Shown here: positions 44,658-53,850 of the stretch, in pieces | Layout: each line of letters begins with the position of its first letter | Position numbering within the stretch: position 1 is the stretch's first letter | NCBI GenBank assembly: GCA_903834925.1 | Contig: CAILLA010000215.1 | Location: forward strand, 32,430 to 96,429 | Direction of reading: 5' to 3' | Origin: an uncultured Schlesneria sp. | Lineage (GTDB): Bacteria > Planctomycetota > Planctomycetia > Planctomycetales > Planctomycetaceae | DNA: 64,000 nucleotides | Notes under the pieces: generated by a model | Database searches by the model: none | Told to the model about the DNA's origin: nothing | What the model saw: the letters and a program-made list of their open reading frames with translations, nothing else | Translations under genes and position numbers: made by a program

Positions 44658-45560
44658 ATGCGGCTTACAGGCACATTTAAATCGACGCGAACTGGGTTTA
44701 CCGTCATCGAATTGCTCGTCTCGTTAGCCGTTATCGCGGTGATTGTCTCCCTGTTAATTCCTGCGGTTTTGCAGGTCCGCAACGCAGCTCGGCGGACGCA
44801 ATGTCAGTCGAATCTGCGACAGATCGGAATCGCTGCATTCGCGTATGAGCAAGAGTACAGACAATTACCGGACTTTCGAGCGGGTGGGTTATTGTTCGGT
44901 CTTTTGCCGTATGTCGAACAAAACAATGCCGTTCAGAAAGCGTCAGACAGCATTCATTTACCAAACGCGACCGACGCGATCGGTCGAGTTGACGTCTACC
45001 AATGTCCTGACGATTCGTTTCTAACGGGAAACGGTACGACAAGCTATATGATGAATGTGGGGTTACTCGATATCCTGGGAATTGAACAAGCGTTTTTGCG
45101 AGTCCCCGCCCGATATGTGGATGTCACGGACGGACTTTCCCAGACCGCCTTGGTCTCGGAAAACCTGCAAGTGCCAGTGTCCGGAGCCGGAAAACGCGGT
45201 GCGTGGGGCGTTAACTTCCCCGTGTATTCCTTTCCAATGACGGAATCGGAACTTGATTCCGCCTGTGACTTGTGTCTGACTGAGTCGAGATTGCGACCTG
45301 CTGATCGCCCGGGCAGCGGTGGTATGCCGATCCGTTCGTACAATGGAGGCTATAACCACCTGCTCCCTCCGAATTCCCCCAGGTGCTGGTCTGGTCGAGC
45401 CCCATATGAAGTAAAACCGCCGTGGAGTGGCCACACGCGTGGTGTCAACGTACTTCTGGCAGATGGCTCGGTAAGGTTTTTTAGCAACGACATTGACCGA
45501 TACGTTTGGCAGGCGCTCGGTACAATCAACGGCGCTGAAACTTTCGGAGAGGTCCCATGA
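44658..45560 (+). CDS. DUF1559 prepilin-like secreted protein
   Basis: The 300-residue protein has the type IV prepilin N-terminal motif GFTVIELLVSLAVIAVIVSLL, with cleavage expected before the Phe, and the DUF1559 block LIPAVLQVRNAARRTQCQSN. The C-terminus has the HTRGVNVLLADGSVRFF motif typical of the planctomycete H-x9-DG group. Such proteins are numerous in planctomycetes; they are probably exported pseudopilin-like proteins, but function is unknown. The next gene starts inside its stop (ATGA), so they are coupled. Confidence 0.93.
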   Translation: MRLTGTFKSTRTGFTVIELLVSLAVIAVIVSLLIPAVLQVRNAARRTQCQSNLRQIGIAAFAYEQEYRQLPDFRAGGLLFGLLPYVEQNNAVQKASDSIHLPNATDAIGRVDVYQCPDDSFLTGNGTTSYMMNVGLLDILGIEQAFLRVPARYVDVTDGLSQTALVSENLQVPVSGAGKRGAWGVNFPVYSFPMTESELDSACDLCLTESRLRPADRPGSGGMPIRSYNGGYNHLLPPNSPRCWSGRAPYEVKPPWSGHTRGVNVLLADGSVRFFSNDIDRYVWQALGTINGAETFGEVP

Positions 45561-46171
45561 TAGCACCAACAGCTACGAAATGGTGCGTGATGATTTTGAT
45601 GATTCTCGGCCTTTTGTACTATTGCTTACCGCAATCGCCTGTTGCAAAAACGCCTTCGATGTCACAATCCGATCAACAGAAATATCAGGCGATTCTGGAG
45701 CCGTGGGAACTTCTTCCGTTCGAAGGCGATGTTGTTCATCCGATTTCGCGTCCTGAGGTCCCAATGTCGATTTCAAGTGAAATCTACGACCATGTCCGAT
45801 TGTTCATCGACGGCAAGGAAATCGAAAAGGGGCCGATCACGTTGAAGTCGGGGGCAACAATTGATGTAAAGGTATTGATTTTTCCCAACCCAAAGTTGCC
45901 TAACGACGTCATGCTGAGCGGCGGATTAGGCGTCGCCTGCAAGGCGCGCAACCGCGAAGGGTGGATTTTCAGTCATCCCAAATTCTTTAAGTCGACAACT
46001 TCGACGAATAGAATTTGTGATTGTCACGGTGAATGGGTCGTGCCGGAGGAGCCAGGTGAATACGAACTCCTTGTGCTCTCGACTGCTGGAATCATGTCGA
46101 TGGAAACAGATCCGTGCCGTATTGCATACTCGGTTCCACTTACTATCGAGTCGATTTCTGATGCCCGTTAG
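45557..46171 (+). CDS. Membrane-anchored protein coupled to DUF1559, function unknown
   Basis: The 204-residue protein begins with a hydrophobic segment (WCVMILMILGLLYYCL) and is otherwise soluble, with beta-rich sequence that could be an immunoglobulin-like domain. It overlaps the DUF1559 stop by 4 bp with a GAGAGG site, indicating cotranscription and translational coupling. The Cys-x-Cys pattern ICDCHGEW is notable and could bind metal or form a disulfide. No named family was recognised. Its end converges with the membrane cassette. Confidence 0.78.
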   Translation: MIAPTATKWCVMILMILGLLYYCLPQSPVAKTPSMSQSDQQKYQAILEPWELLPFEGDVVHPISRPEVPMSISSEIYDHVRLFIDGKEIEKGPITLKSGATIDVKVLIFPNPKLPNDVMLSGGLGVACKARNREGWIFSHPKFFKSTTSTNRICDCHGEWVVPEEPGEYELLVLSTAGIMSMETDPCRIAYSVPLTIESISDAR

Positions 46172-46444
46172 GACACGGGTACAACCTTTAGGCCTTAGGG
46201 ATACTGCTCTTTCCAAGAACGGGTCAAAAGATTCGGCCCGACAGTTCATGGAAAATGCTTCGCCAAAATAACAAAAGGGTTTAACAAAGAACTTGCGACA
46301 CTGGGCTGAGTGCCGTGTCGTAGTGGTTCGTTGCTTGGCTTGTCGGTGCGGCGTCGAATCTGTTCGACGTTAGAAGAGGCTCGATCAATTTTCACAGAGG
46401 GACATTTGGCTTCGCCCTTCCCGGCTGACGCAGGCGCTCAAAGC
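46172..46444. other. Convergent intergenic region with small hairpins
   Basis: The 273 bp gap between convergent genes contains a 7 bp stem CGTCGAA/TTCGACG near 46353 and a short stem around CGACAC/GTGTCG. No gene is seen. Confidence 0.5.
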
Positions 46445-47113
46445 TCAATTCAACGATTTTGACCGCCTCGTTTCAGGATCTGCGATTCGAAGACGATGCG
46501 TCTCATTGGACAGCGACTGTTGCTCGGGAAGAACTTCGGGTTCAGCGTTTGACGGGGAAGCTTCCTTCGATGGACGACTCCAGTTCTCAATCAGTTGGTC
46601 CACAACGAGAGGAATCGTTCGAGACAGGATTTGCGGGACAATACCGATCAGCGATCCGATCGCAGCATCTCTTAATTGATACCACGGTGAATTTGCTATG
46701 ACAGATGGATGGCCGAACGTGTTGGATGTGGTATGCGCGAGCGGCGTTGTACGTGACTGTTCAGCAGGTTGATTCGTGGTTGGATTCGGCGCGGCCGATG
46801 TGCCAGTCGAGTTTTCGCTGGCCTTTAAGGTGAAAAATTCAGCGGACAGGTAGCCGACGACAGCGGCACTACCGACAACCAGCCAGGGATGTTTTTGGAT
46901 ATGTCGAGAAACATCCAACAGATTGGCGACGGAATCGACTGTGTTATGAACAGCCCCCTTCACTGATTGGACTGCTCCCATCGTTGCGCTCAAAGCCGTT
47001 TCTGTGGTGTGAACGGTTTTCGAGACCTGCTGTTCGAGAGATTCGAGTTTCGCAGCAAGCTGCAGCTTGGTTTGCTCCATCTCCTTTCGAATCATATCCG
47101 CCGTTTCGTTCAT
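46445..47113 (-). CDS. Small membrane-associated helical protein (third gene of a YqjD/YqjE-like set)
   Basis: The ATG at 47113 is preceded by GGAGGA. The 222-residue product opens with a long amphipathic helix (MNETADMIRKEMEQTKLQL), similar to the DUF3618-type pattern, then a membrane segment (HPWLVVGSAAVVGYLSAEFF), a Thr/Pro linker and a second hydrophobic region. Its start overlaps the stop of the upstream YqjE-like gene by 4 bp. The set of three resembles stress-induced membrane proteins, but function is unknown. Confidence 0.8.
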   Translation of the reverse strand: MNETADMIRKEMEQTKLQLAAKLESLEQQVSKTVHTTETALSATMGAVQSVKGAVHNTVDSVANLLDVSRHIQKHPWLVVGSAAVVGYLSAEFFTLKASENSTGTSAAPNPTTNQPAEQSRTTPLAHTTSNTFGHPSVIANSPWYQLRDAAIGSLIGIVPQILSRTIPLVVDQLIENWSRPSKEASPSNAEPEVLPEQQSLSNETHRLRIADPETRRSKSLN

Positions 47114-47520
47114 CGCAGTGGCTCCTCCATGATCTCCGTCAGAGGATTCCGAAGACGAGGTACAGATCGAAACCGGATTCGCGCGACCTGAGTCAGGATT
47201 CCACCGACAATGACCAGCAGCAATGCCATGATCGCATGGCAGGCCCACAATGGAAGTTGGGCGGGATCGGTTCCCGATGGTGAAGTGGCCCAGTGCAGGA
47301 AATGAGTCCCTGCCAGGCAAAGCGAAATGGCCGCGAGTAAGAAAAACGCGATGCCCGAAGCCAATAACGTCGCAGCAACGGAACTTTGTCGAAGTTCCTC
47401 TTCGATCTCGCGTCTGGTCAGTTGTAACTGCTGCTCGACGAGGTGTTCGAGATCAACAAGAATGCCGCTGACCAGCGCCAGCGGAGTGGACTCGGACGAA
47501 CCTGGGACGTCGGCAGACAT
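47110..47520 (-). CDS. YqjE-like membrane protein (phage holin superfamily 6 type)
   Basis: The 136-residue protein has the arrangement of YqjE: an N-terminal amphipathic helix (LEHLVEQQLQLTRREIEEEL) and two membrane segments (about 50-70 and 90-112). It is coupled to the downstream gene by a 4 bp overlap, and its start is 6 bp from the end of the upstream gene. The holin name is only a family label; there is no phage context here. Confidence 0.82.
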   Translation of the reverse strand: MSADVPGSSESTPLALVSGILVDLEHLVEQQLQLTRREIEEELRQSSVAATLLASGIAFFLLAAISLCLAGTHFLHWATSPSGTDPAQLPLWACHAIMALLLVIVGGILTQVARIRFRSVPRLRNPLTEIMEEPLR

Positions 47521-47526
47521 GTTGGA

Positions 47527-47988
47527 TCAGCCTTTAAATGCACGACCGATAAACCAGCCGACACCGAGTGCGACCAGGACGGATGGGATGGGATTCCGTC
47601 GAATCACGTGGGCGACATCTTCCGTCAGCCCGGTGAGTTTCGCTTCCTGAAGGTACTCGCCCCCTTCTTTTACGACTCCGGCAACAACCTCGGTCGCACT
47701 TTTCAGCGGGCCTGCTTGAGGTGAGTTTTTGCTGAGCATGTCACCAAGCCCCTGGATGCCGACTCCCGCGCTGCCAGCCAGTTCATCGGCCTTTTTGCCG
47801 ACATCTCGCGCAGCCTGGCTGGCAACGACACTGGCATCACTCGCCGCATGGCTGACCATCGCACCCACCGCAGATGCTGCCAGACTGGCCATTTCGCCGA
47901 CGGACGTGGCCACCTCTTTCGCTTTTTCCGCCGCCTGAGCCCACTCATGGTTGTCGATACCCGGCCGCGCTGGTGAACTGGACATCAT
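47527..47988 (-). CDS. YqjD/ElaB-like (DUF883-type) membrane-anchored helical protein
   Basis: The 153-residue protein is a long Ala/Ser/Val-rich helix (MASLAASAVGAMVSHAASDA) ending in a C-terminal anchor RRNPIPSVLVALGVGWFIGRAF, the hallmark of YqjD/ElaB-like proteins, which in E. coli associate with ribosomes at the inner membrane in stationary phase. It leads a three-gene minus-strand operon. The length is somewhat above the E. coli proteins. Confidence 0.82.
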   Translation of the reverse strand: MMSSSPARPGIDNHEWAQAAEKAKEVATSVGEMASLAASAVGAMVSHAASDASVVASQAARDVGKKADELAGSAGVGIQGLGDMLSKNSPQAGPLKSATEVVAGVVKEGGEYLQEAKLTGLTEDVAHVIRRNPIPSVLVALGVGWFIGRAFKG

Positions 47989-48309
47989 GCTTCCTTTCCT
48001 ATGAAGAACAAATCGATAATCAATTTCGCCGTCGTATTCGCATTATAGCGCGGTCCATTTCAAGTCCAGCCCGGAACTGATCGAGTCTTCTTGGCCGATT
48101 CAGCTCAAGCAGGTTGGCCGCAGGTTCTGTGCCAGACACAGTGAAACGTTAGCCCGACGCGCAAGCGAGGGAGTACAAAGCAAGACCGTCGCGCACGTTT
48201 TGAAGTTGCACATTTTCGATATCTAGAATGAAATCAAGAATTCAACGCAAAGGTGAAAAGACGCAAGGTCTCAAACAATTCAAAAAATCGGTAATGCCTT
48301 AGATTTCTT

Positions 48310-48484
48310 CCAAAGTAGCCATCATCGCTCCGCGTGATGAGCATGTGCCGGAAATGATACGAGCGTTGCCTTAGCGACGGAGCAAATACGTTTTTTTGAA
48401 TTCCTGATTTGAAAAAAACGCTGATTCCTGTTCTCTTGGTTCTCGAACCATGCTCATCACTCGGAGCGATGAGCACTACTTTGG
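48310..48484. repeat. Inverted-repeat element, family 3 (copy 2, uninterrupted)
   Basis: The element is bounded by CCAAAGTAGCCATCATCG at the left and CTACTTTGG at the right, with 36 bp arms (48310-48345 and 48449-48484) that pair with a few mismatches. It is in the opposite orientation to the copy at 8119-8413 and shares interior sequence. The uninterrupted left arm, reading CATCGCTCCGCGTGATGAGC, shows the target site that was split in copy 1. Confidence 0.88.
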
Positions 48485-48580
48485 TCCGAGGTAGAACCTT
48501 CCTCGCTTCTTTCCTTCGCGTCTTTACGCTAAATCCGAATTGAATTCGCTTATTCTTGTGGGAATCCAGTTCTCGACACC

Positions 48581-48613
48581 CCGAATGTGCAACTTAAAAA
48601 CTTGCACATTCGG
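48581..48613. repeat. Stem-loop with 12 bp perfect stem
   Basis: CCGAATGTGCAA pairs with TTGCACATTCGG over a 9 base A-rich loop. The related word GTTGCACATTTTCG appears at 48206, on the other side of the family-3 element. It may be a remnant of a larger dispersed repeat rather than a terminator, as no gene ends here. Confidence 0.75.
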
Positions 48614-48806
48614 CTAACAAATCATCCCGGCTAGAAACGGCCAATTTTAAAATTTGAACGCCCGACCCCAGAACAGCAGACACGACCAATCCGTTTCGGA
48701 CTCAATGGCTTACCGAAGTCGGTATTTCAGTGCCAATGATTTTAAGTCGCGTTAAACCAGAAACTTTCTGGCAAAAACGTGACCACCCGGTAAAAACTTG
48801 GCCACC

Positions 48807-50264
48807 CTATTCATGCATGCGAACAGAACGATCCAGACTGATTCCCAGCGCCGTCAATTTGCATCGCAATGTTGAACGCGAAATTCCCAGGATCGCCGAG
48901 GCACGGCTGACATTTCCATCGACCTGCTGCAACACCTCGGTTAACAGCGTTCGCTCGATTCGTTGAATGACTTCTTCGTGCAGGTTTTCCGTTCCCATGC
49001 GAATCCGCTGGTGCAGGAAATGAATCAGATCGCCATTTGTATTCAGGCCATCCGAAGTTCGATCGAGAAACTCATGATCAACTCCCGATCCGATTCCACG
49101 CACAGTCTCGGGTAGAAATTCCGGCAGGATCACCGGGCTGGTTGCTTCGACAACGGCATGTTTCAGAGCACTTTGAAGCTCTCGTAAATTTCCAGGCCAG
49201 GGATAATCGATCAGCAGTTTCATGGCATCCGGAGAGACGCGTGGGACGTCTTTGTCGAGTTCACGACAAAAGCGGATCAAGAAGTGATTGACAAGGAGTG
49301 GCAGGTCTCCGATTCGCTCGCGTAACGGTGGCAAATGAATGGTATAGACATTCAATCGATAGTACAGATCACTACGAAACGTCCCCTGCTCCATCATTTC
49401 TGTCAGATTTCGATTCGTGGCGGCGATCAGACGAACATTGGTACTGACCATCTGGCTTCCACCAACCCGTTCGAATTGCTGATCCTGTAGGACTCGCAAG
49501 ACTTTGGTCTGAGTCAACGGCGTCATGTCGCCAATTTCGTCGAGAAACAGCGTACCAGTATCACACTGTTCGAACTTTCCGATCCGCTTTCGATCGGCTC
49601 CGGTGAATGACCCTTTCTCGTGGCCAAACAGTTCGCTTTCGAGTAGATTTTCGGGAATAGCGGCACAATTGATGGCGAGGAATGGCTTTTCAGACCGCTT
49701 ACTGTATTGATAGATCGCCCTGGCCACGACTTCTTTGCCGGTACCGCTTTCTCCGAGAATCAAGACAGTGACATCTTGTCCGGCGACACGACCGATCTGG
49801 CGGTAAACCTCTTGCATTGCAGGACACTGTCCGACAAGCAAGTCGCTTCCATCGCAATCGTCATCACCTTCGATTGCAATTCTTGCCGGTGTCCGGATCA
49901 TGCGTGAGGCTTCGAGAGCCCGATCGATCACGGATTGCAGTAACTCAGGATCAAGAGGTTTAAGCAGGTATTCGAAAGCGCCCGTTCGCATGGCTTCGAT
50001 CGCGATATTCGTCGTGCCATAGCCCGTCATCAGAATCACAGGAATGCGGGAATCGAAGTCGTGCAAATCGTGAAGCAATTGCATTCCCGAGGAATCGGGT
50101 AGCCGGATATCGGCGATGACGGCATCGAATGGCAGTTCTTGAAACAGCGAAAGTGCCTCGGCGGCATTAGTCGCTGTATGGAGTGCGTATTGATCTGGCG
50201 GAAAGGCATAACGAAAACAGTCGAGAATCTGTTCGTCATCATCCACGATCAACAAGTTCGGCAT
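48807..50264 (-). CDS. Sigma-54-dependent response regulator (NtrC family)
   Basis: The start at 50264 ([12 protein letters not shown]) begins the receiver domain; the longer upstream frame is not protein-like. The 485-residue protein has REC (Asp52 in VIADIRLP), an AAA+ sigma-54 interaction domain with LGESGTGKE (Walker A), the loop GSFTGA in place of the common GAFTGA, and LFLDEIGDM, and a Fis-type HTH ([20 protein letters not shown]). It activates sigma-54 promoters when phosphorylated. It lies 167 bp downstream of the histidine kinase gene on the same strand. Confidence 0.94.
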   Translation of the reverse strand: MPNLLIVDDDEQILDCFRYAFPPDQYALHTATNAAEALSLFQELPFDAVIADIRLPDSSGMQLLHDLHDFDSRIPVILMTGYGTTNIAIEAMRTGAFEYLLKPLDPELLQSVIDRALEASRMIRTPARIAIEGDDDCDGSDLLVGQCPAMQEVYRQIGRVAGQDVTVLILGESGTGKEVVARAIYQYSKRSEKPFLAINCAAIPENLLESELFGHEKGSFTGADRKRIGKFEQCDTGTLFLDEIGDMTPLTQTKVLRVLQDQQFERVGGSQMVSTNVRLIAATNRNLTEMMEQGTFRSDLYYRLNVYTIHLPPLRERIGDLPLLVNHFLIRFCRELDKDVPRVSPDAMKLLIDYPWPGNLRELQSALKHAVVEATSPVILPEFLPETVRGIGSGVDHEFLDRTSDGLNTNGDLIHFLHQRIRMGTENLHEEVIQRIERTLLTEVLQQVDGNVSRASAILGISRSTLRCKLTALGISLDRSVRMHE

Positions 50265-50431
50265 GGAGACAGCAATTGACTGCAACATGATTGTAATCCA
50301 GTGGTTAATTACCCCGTTCATCTCAAGTTCAAATCGCCGCACGTTTTGCGTATTACGAAATCGGACTTTATTGTCCTGTTTTAGGCCGAGCCTGGCATCA
50401 GGGAAAGGATGGTTTGGTGTTGAAAAAACGA

Positions 50432-52381
50432 TCAACACGAGGAAGCTTGTTTGTCGAGTGACGCAATCAGCGGGTGGTTCATGTTTTGACAGATGCAGGT
50501 CACTTCGGTGCCGGTTGGTTGAACCGAACGGATCATTAACGTTCCGCCGATGATTTGAGCTCGATTTTGCATGATTCGCATTCCCATTCCAGGAACATTG
50601 GAAGGGGGCAATCCGATTCCATCGTCGCGGATCGCAAGCAAGAGTTGGTGATCGGCTTGTTCGATTCGGATCTGGATGTGTGACGCCTGGGCGTGCCTTA
50701 ATGCGTTGCTGAGCGCTCCTTGCGCGATGTTGAAAAGGTGCGTTGCAGTCAGGTTGTCGGACAGAAAAACCGGCTTCGGGCAGTCGAAAGTACAATCGAC
50801 ATGAGTTTGGCTGGACGTTTTGGCAGCGAGTTGTTCGAGCGCGACTTTCAAACCATCAGCCGTAATCGGAACCGGCGATAGGACGCGGCAAATATCACGA
50901 ATGTTTTGCAACGCCTCTTCGACGTACGATTGAAGACGCTGAGCCAGCGAAAGCACTTGCTGACAACCCTTGGCATTTTTGATCGGAATTGGTTCCGTTT
51001 CGAGAGGCTGGATGGCTCGCGCCGATTCCCGCAGGACTTGACACAGCATGATCGTTCCGGTCAGTTGCTGTCCGATACTATCATGCAGTTCTTGCCCAAT
51101 CCGTTGTTGTTCGAGCGAAGCGATTTCGACAATTTCCCGTTCCAATTGCTTTCGACTGGTGAGGTCTCGCATTAGCCCCATGTAGATTTTTAGGTGGTCA
51201 ACTTCACTGACTGACACTTCCACGGGAAAGATGGACCCATCTTTTCGCAAGCCCGAAACTTCCCGAGAACTACCGATCATTCGTCGAATACCCGTTTCCC
51301 GATACCGTGTCAGAATTTTGTGAATATCAATTCGATAAGGCAACGGGATGAGGATACTGACAGTTTGGCCAATCGCCTCATTCGCCGAATATCCGAACAT
51401 CGTTTCGGCGGCTTCGTTGAACGATTGCAAGATTCCATTTTCGTCGATTGTCACGACAGCATCGTTTGCCGTCTTCAGCAACGTCGATAGCCGTTCCCCA
51501 CTCAACTTTAACGCACGCTCTGCAAGATATCTGACTGTAATGTCATCGTGTGAGATCACGAAGTAGGATTCGTCGTCAACCAAACATTTTGTCACGCGGC
51601 AGGTAAACCAGCGCTGTTTTGTGTCGGAGTGACAAGGATATTCACAGGACCATGTCGTGATTTCCCCGGCAATGACTTGTCGGATTGCTTTTGCGACGGT
51701 GGCCGCATCCTGATCCCCCCCCACCGCCGAGTGATCGCAAACCTCCAGATAATTGGCCTGTTCGCTCATGGACATCCACACGCCATTGTTGTCTTCCGCG
51801 AACTGCTTCCAGGCACGGTTCGTGGAAACGATTTTTCCGGTGGAATCAATCACGGCAATATGCGTCAAAAGCGCATCGAGCGTTGCGTGGCTGAATTGTT
51901 CAGATTTCAGAGCACGTTGTTTGAGTTCCTGCTCGATGTTGATGCGAGCCGTCAAATCCTGGGCCGTGCCGACAAGTCCGGCAAAGCCACCTTTCTCGTC
52001 GTACCAGGGTGAAATGAGAAACTGACCAATGAATCTCTTACCGTCCTTGCGAAGAATCGTCCATGCACGCGGCTGGAGATCGCCAATCTGGTTCAGCGTT
52101 AGAAAGTAATCGGGTCCCGGCTGAATCTCGCGACCCAGCATTTGCGAGAGTTCCGCAGCGCGTGCGACAATCTCCTCACGGACATGCCAAACAGCCGGCG
52201 TCTGTTTGCCAATCACTTCCTCGGCAGTCCATCCCAGCATTCGCTCGGCTGCGGGATTGAATACTCTGACGATCCCCTTCAGGTCGGTGGCGACAATCAT
52301 CGCCCCTGCTGCTTCGAGGATGGCCTTGATTTCGATCGAGTCAGGTCGTAATGTCGCCGAAGGAGGAGTCGAAGCTGACAT
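50432..52381 (-). CDS. PAS-domain sensor histidine kinase (HisKA_3 type)
   Basis: The ATG at 52381 has GAGGA upstream and gives a 649-residue protein without membrane segments. It carries three PAS domains (first: MIVATDLKGIVRVFNPAAER; last with RYRETGIRRMIGSSREVSGL, FixL-like), then the HisKA_3 block RIGQELHDSIGQQL and an ATPase domain (QGALSNALRHA, IRDDGIGLP, GMRIMQNRA). The class pairs with LuxR-type regulators; one starts 187 bp away on the other strand. The residue at the FixL heme-histidine position appears to be Ile, so heme is not expected there. The C-terminal kinase part resembles that of the CheB-CheR fusion. Confidence 0.92.
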   Translation of the reverse strand: MSASTPPSATLRPDSIEIKAILEAAGAMIVATDLKGIVRVFNPAAERMLGWTAEEVIGKQTPAVWHVREEIVARAAELSQMLGREIQPGPDYFLTLNQIGDLQPRAWTILRKDGKRFIGQFLISPWYDEKGGFAGLVGTAQDLTARINIEQELKQRALKSEQFSHATLDALLTHIAVIDSTGKIVSTNRAWKQFAEDNNGVWMSMSEQANYLEVCDHSAVGGDQDAATVAKAIRQVIAGEITTWSCEYPCHSDTKQRWFTCRVTKCLVDDESYFVISHDDITVRYLAERALKLSGERLSTLLKTANDAVVTIDENGILQSFNEAAETMFGYSANEAIGQTVSILIPLPYRIDIHKILTRYRETGIRRMIGSSREVSGLRKDGSIFPVEVSVSEVDHLKIYMGLMRDLTSRKQLEREIVEIASLEQQRIGQELHDSIGQQLTGTIMLCQVLRESARAIQPLETEPIPIKNAKGCQQVLSLAQRLQSYVEEALQNIRDICRVLSPVPITADGLKVALEQLAAKTSSQTHVDCTFDCPKPVFLSDNLTATHLFNIAQGALSNALRHAQASHIQIRIEQADHQLLLAIRDDGIGLPPSNVPGMGMRIMQNRAQIIGGTLMIRSVQPTGTEVTCICQNMNHPLIASLDKQASSC

Positions 52382-52568
52382 TGAGAACGTCCTCATCCCG
52401 TCGGAGAACAAGCGCCAAATCGAGATGGTTTGTAAACAGAGAATGACGAGAACACAATTAACCCGACTGACAAAATCTGGCAATATGTAATCAGGTGAAT
52501 TAAAAATTTTGTCGATCGGTTCTTGTAAGAAGGCGAGAATCAAAACCTCATTCACGAATTGAATTCAA
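52382..52568. other. Divergent promoter region between kinase and LuxR-type regulator
   Basis: This 187 bp gap holds the 5' ends of both genes. No repeat element is present. A TTGTAAGAAGG stretch and an A+T-rich part near 52500 may hold promoter elements, but none was identified with confidence. Confidence 0.45.
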
Positions 52569-53261
52569 ATGACCAGCGATTTGATACAACCTCCCATTGC
52601 GAATACGGTTTCGTGTCCCGCACGGATCCTGGTCGTGGATGACCATCCGATCATTCGAGAAGGGCTTAGTACACTACTGGCCGCTCAACCAGACCTGTTG
52701 ATTTGTGGAGAAGCGGCCAATATCAGTGGGGCATTGAAGATCGTCACAGACACGGGGCCTGATGTCGCAATCGTCGATATCGCACTCAATGGCGAAAACG
52801 GACTGGATCTTGTTCGGCGTATGAAAGCAGTCAGACCGCAGTTGCGAATTCTGGTTGTGTCGATGTACGACGACGAACTTTATGCGGAACGGGCGCTGGA
52901 TGTAGGGGCGATGGGTTATCTCAACAAGCAGGTCGCCAGCCGAAATATTGTGGATGCCATTCGTCAGCTGCTTGCAGGACAACGATATCTGAGTGATGAA
53001 ACGGCGGCACGAATTGCAGCACGGAAAAATGAACATCTTCCGGATGGAGCTCGACAGGGTCTGTCTGCGTTGACCAATCGTGAAATGGAGGTTTTCAAGC
53101 TGATCGGCAAAGGAATGACCACGGCCGAAATCGCTTCCTCCCTGTTTTTAAGCGTCAAGACAGTGGAGTCACATCGTCAAAAGATCAAGCTGAAACTCGA
53201 TCTGAATACGCCCGCAGAACTTAGTCGCGAGGCCGTGCGCTTTGTGATGCAAAATGGTTGA
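52569..53261 (+). CDS. LuxR/NarL-type response regulator
   Basis: The 230-residue protein has a REC domain (VVDDHPIIREGL, Asp70 in AIVDIALNG, SMYDDELYAERALDVGAMGYLNK) and a LuxR-type HTH (LTNREMEVFKLIGKGMTTAE, then LFLSVKTVESHRQKIKLKL). It is probably the direct partner of the divergent PAS-histidine kinase; the HisKA_3 class supports this. It would bind DNA as a dimer after phosphorylation, perhaps including the intergenic region. Confidence 0.94.
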   Translation: MTSDLIQPPIANTVSCPARILVVDDHPIIREGLSTLLAAQPDLLICGEAANISGALKIVTDTGPDVAIVDIALNGENGLDLVRRMKAVRPQLRILVVSMYDDELYAERALDVGAMGYLNKQVASRNIVDAIRQLLAGQRYLSDETAARIAARKNEHLPDGARQGLSALTNREMEVFKLIGKGMTTAEIASSLFLSVKTVESHRQKIKLKLDLNTPAELSREAVRFVMQNG

Positions 53262-53357
53262 TGAAATTCGGAAAGCAAAGTCGATGAACGCAGCCCAGGA
53301 CCAGGTTTGCAACAACATGCCACCGGCGTCGAATGCCGGCGAACCCAATCGCTTCGT

Positions 53358-53699
53358 TCAATGCAAATGAAAATATTCCGAGAGATTTAAAGAGACGTTC
53401 GGAGGGCAATTCAGCTTAAGTCCGGATTCCGTGACATCGAAAGCAACGTCATCCAGAGAAATATCATTTGGCAGGCAATAAATAATCAACGAGCCGGAAC
53501 TGATTCCAATCAGCTTGGTTCTCAGGTCGGGTTTGCGAACAAACTTGGAATTGAGGTGATCGCGACCAAAGGAATAGCCACTGACGCGTGCGATGCCACA
53601 CTCGTAACCTTCGACCTTGCCAACGAAAAACCGCGAGTGGTCTGTTTCAAACAACCGACGATGCACGATCAACAGATGATTACCGGGTTCCAATACCAT
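53358..53699 (-). CDS. Small conserved protein of unknown function (113 residues)
   Basis: The frame begins behind AGGA and reads VLEPGNHLLIVHRRLFETDH, RFFVGKVEGYECGIARVSGY and FVRKPDLRTKLIGISSGSLI. This composition, alternating beta strands with few low-complexity parts, and the start site make a real gene likely; it resembles a small beta-barrel protein with conserved Arg/Gly. I cannot name a family with certainty. It stands alone between the LuxR-type regulator and TolC. Confidence 0.65.
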   Translation of the reverse strand: MVLEPGNHLLIVHRRLFETDHSRFFVGKVEGYECGIARVSGYSFGRDHLNSKFVRKPDLRTKLIGISSGSLIIYCLPNDISLDDVAFDVTESGLKLNCPPNVSLNLSEYFHLH

Positions 53700-53850
53700 T
53701 TGGCGAGTCCTGATCGAAAAAACGAGTTTCCGTGCGATGAGAGTCTGGACGAATCCGCGCTATCAGGTTCTACGCACTTTTATACCAGGGTTTGAATCTG
53801 ATTGCTGCACGCTCGCTGATGATCGCTCGCAGTCATTGTCAGATCAAGAG

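Larger units (their letters stand above)
47989..48806. other. Large intergenic region of about 820 bp with repeat remnants
   Basis: It contains the family-3 element at 48310-48484, a hairpin at 48581-48613 and a GTTAGCCCGACGCGCAAGCG word near 48152 that looks like part of a dispersed repeat. Left and right of the element are AACGCAAAGG- and CGTAAAGACGCGAAGG-like words in inverted arrangement. There is no gene. Confidence 0.6.
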
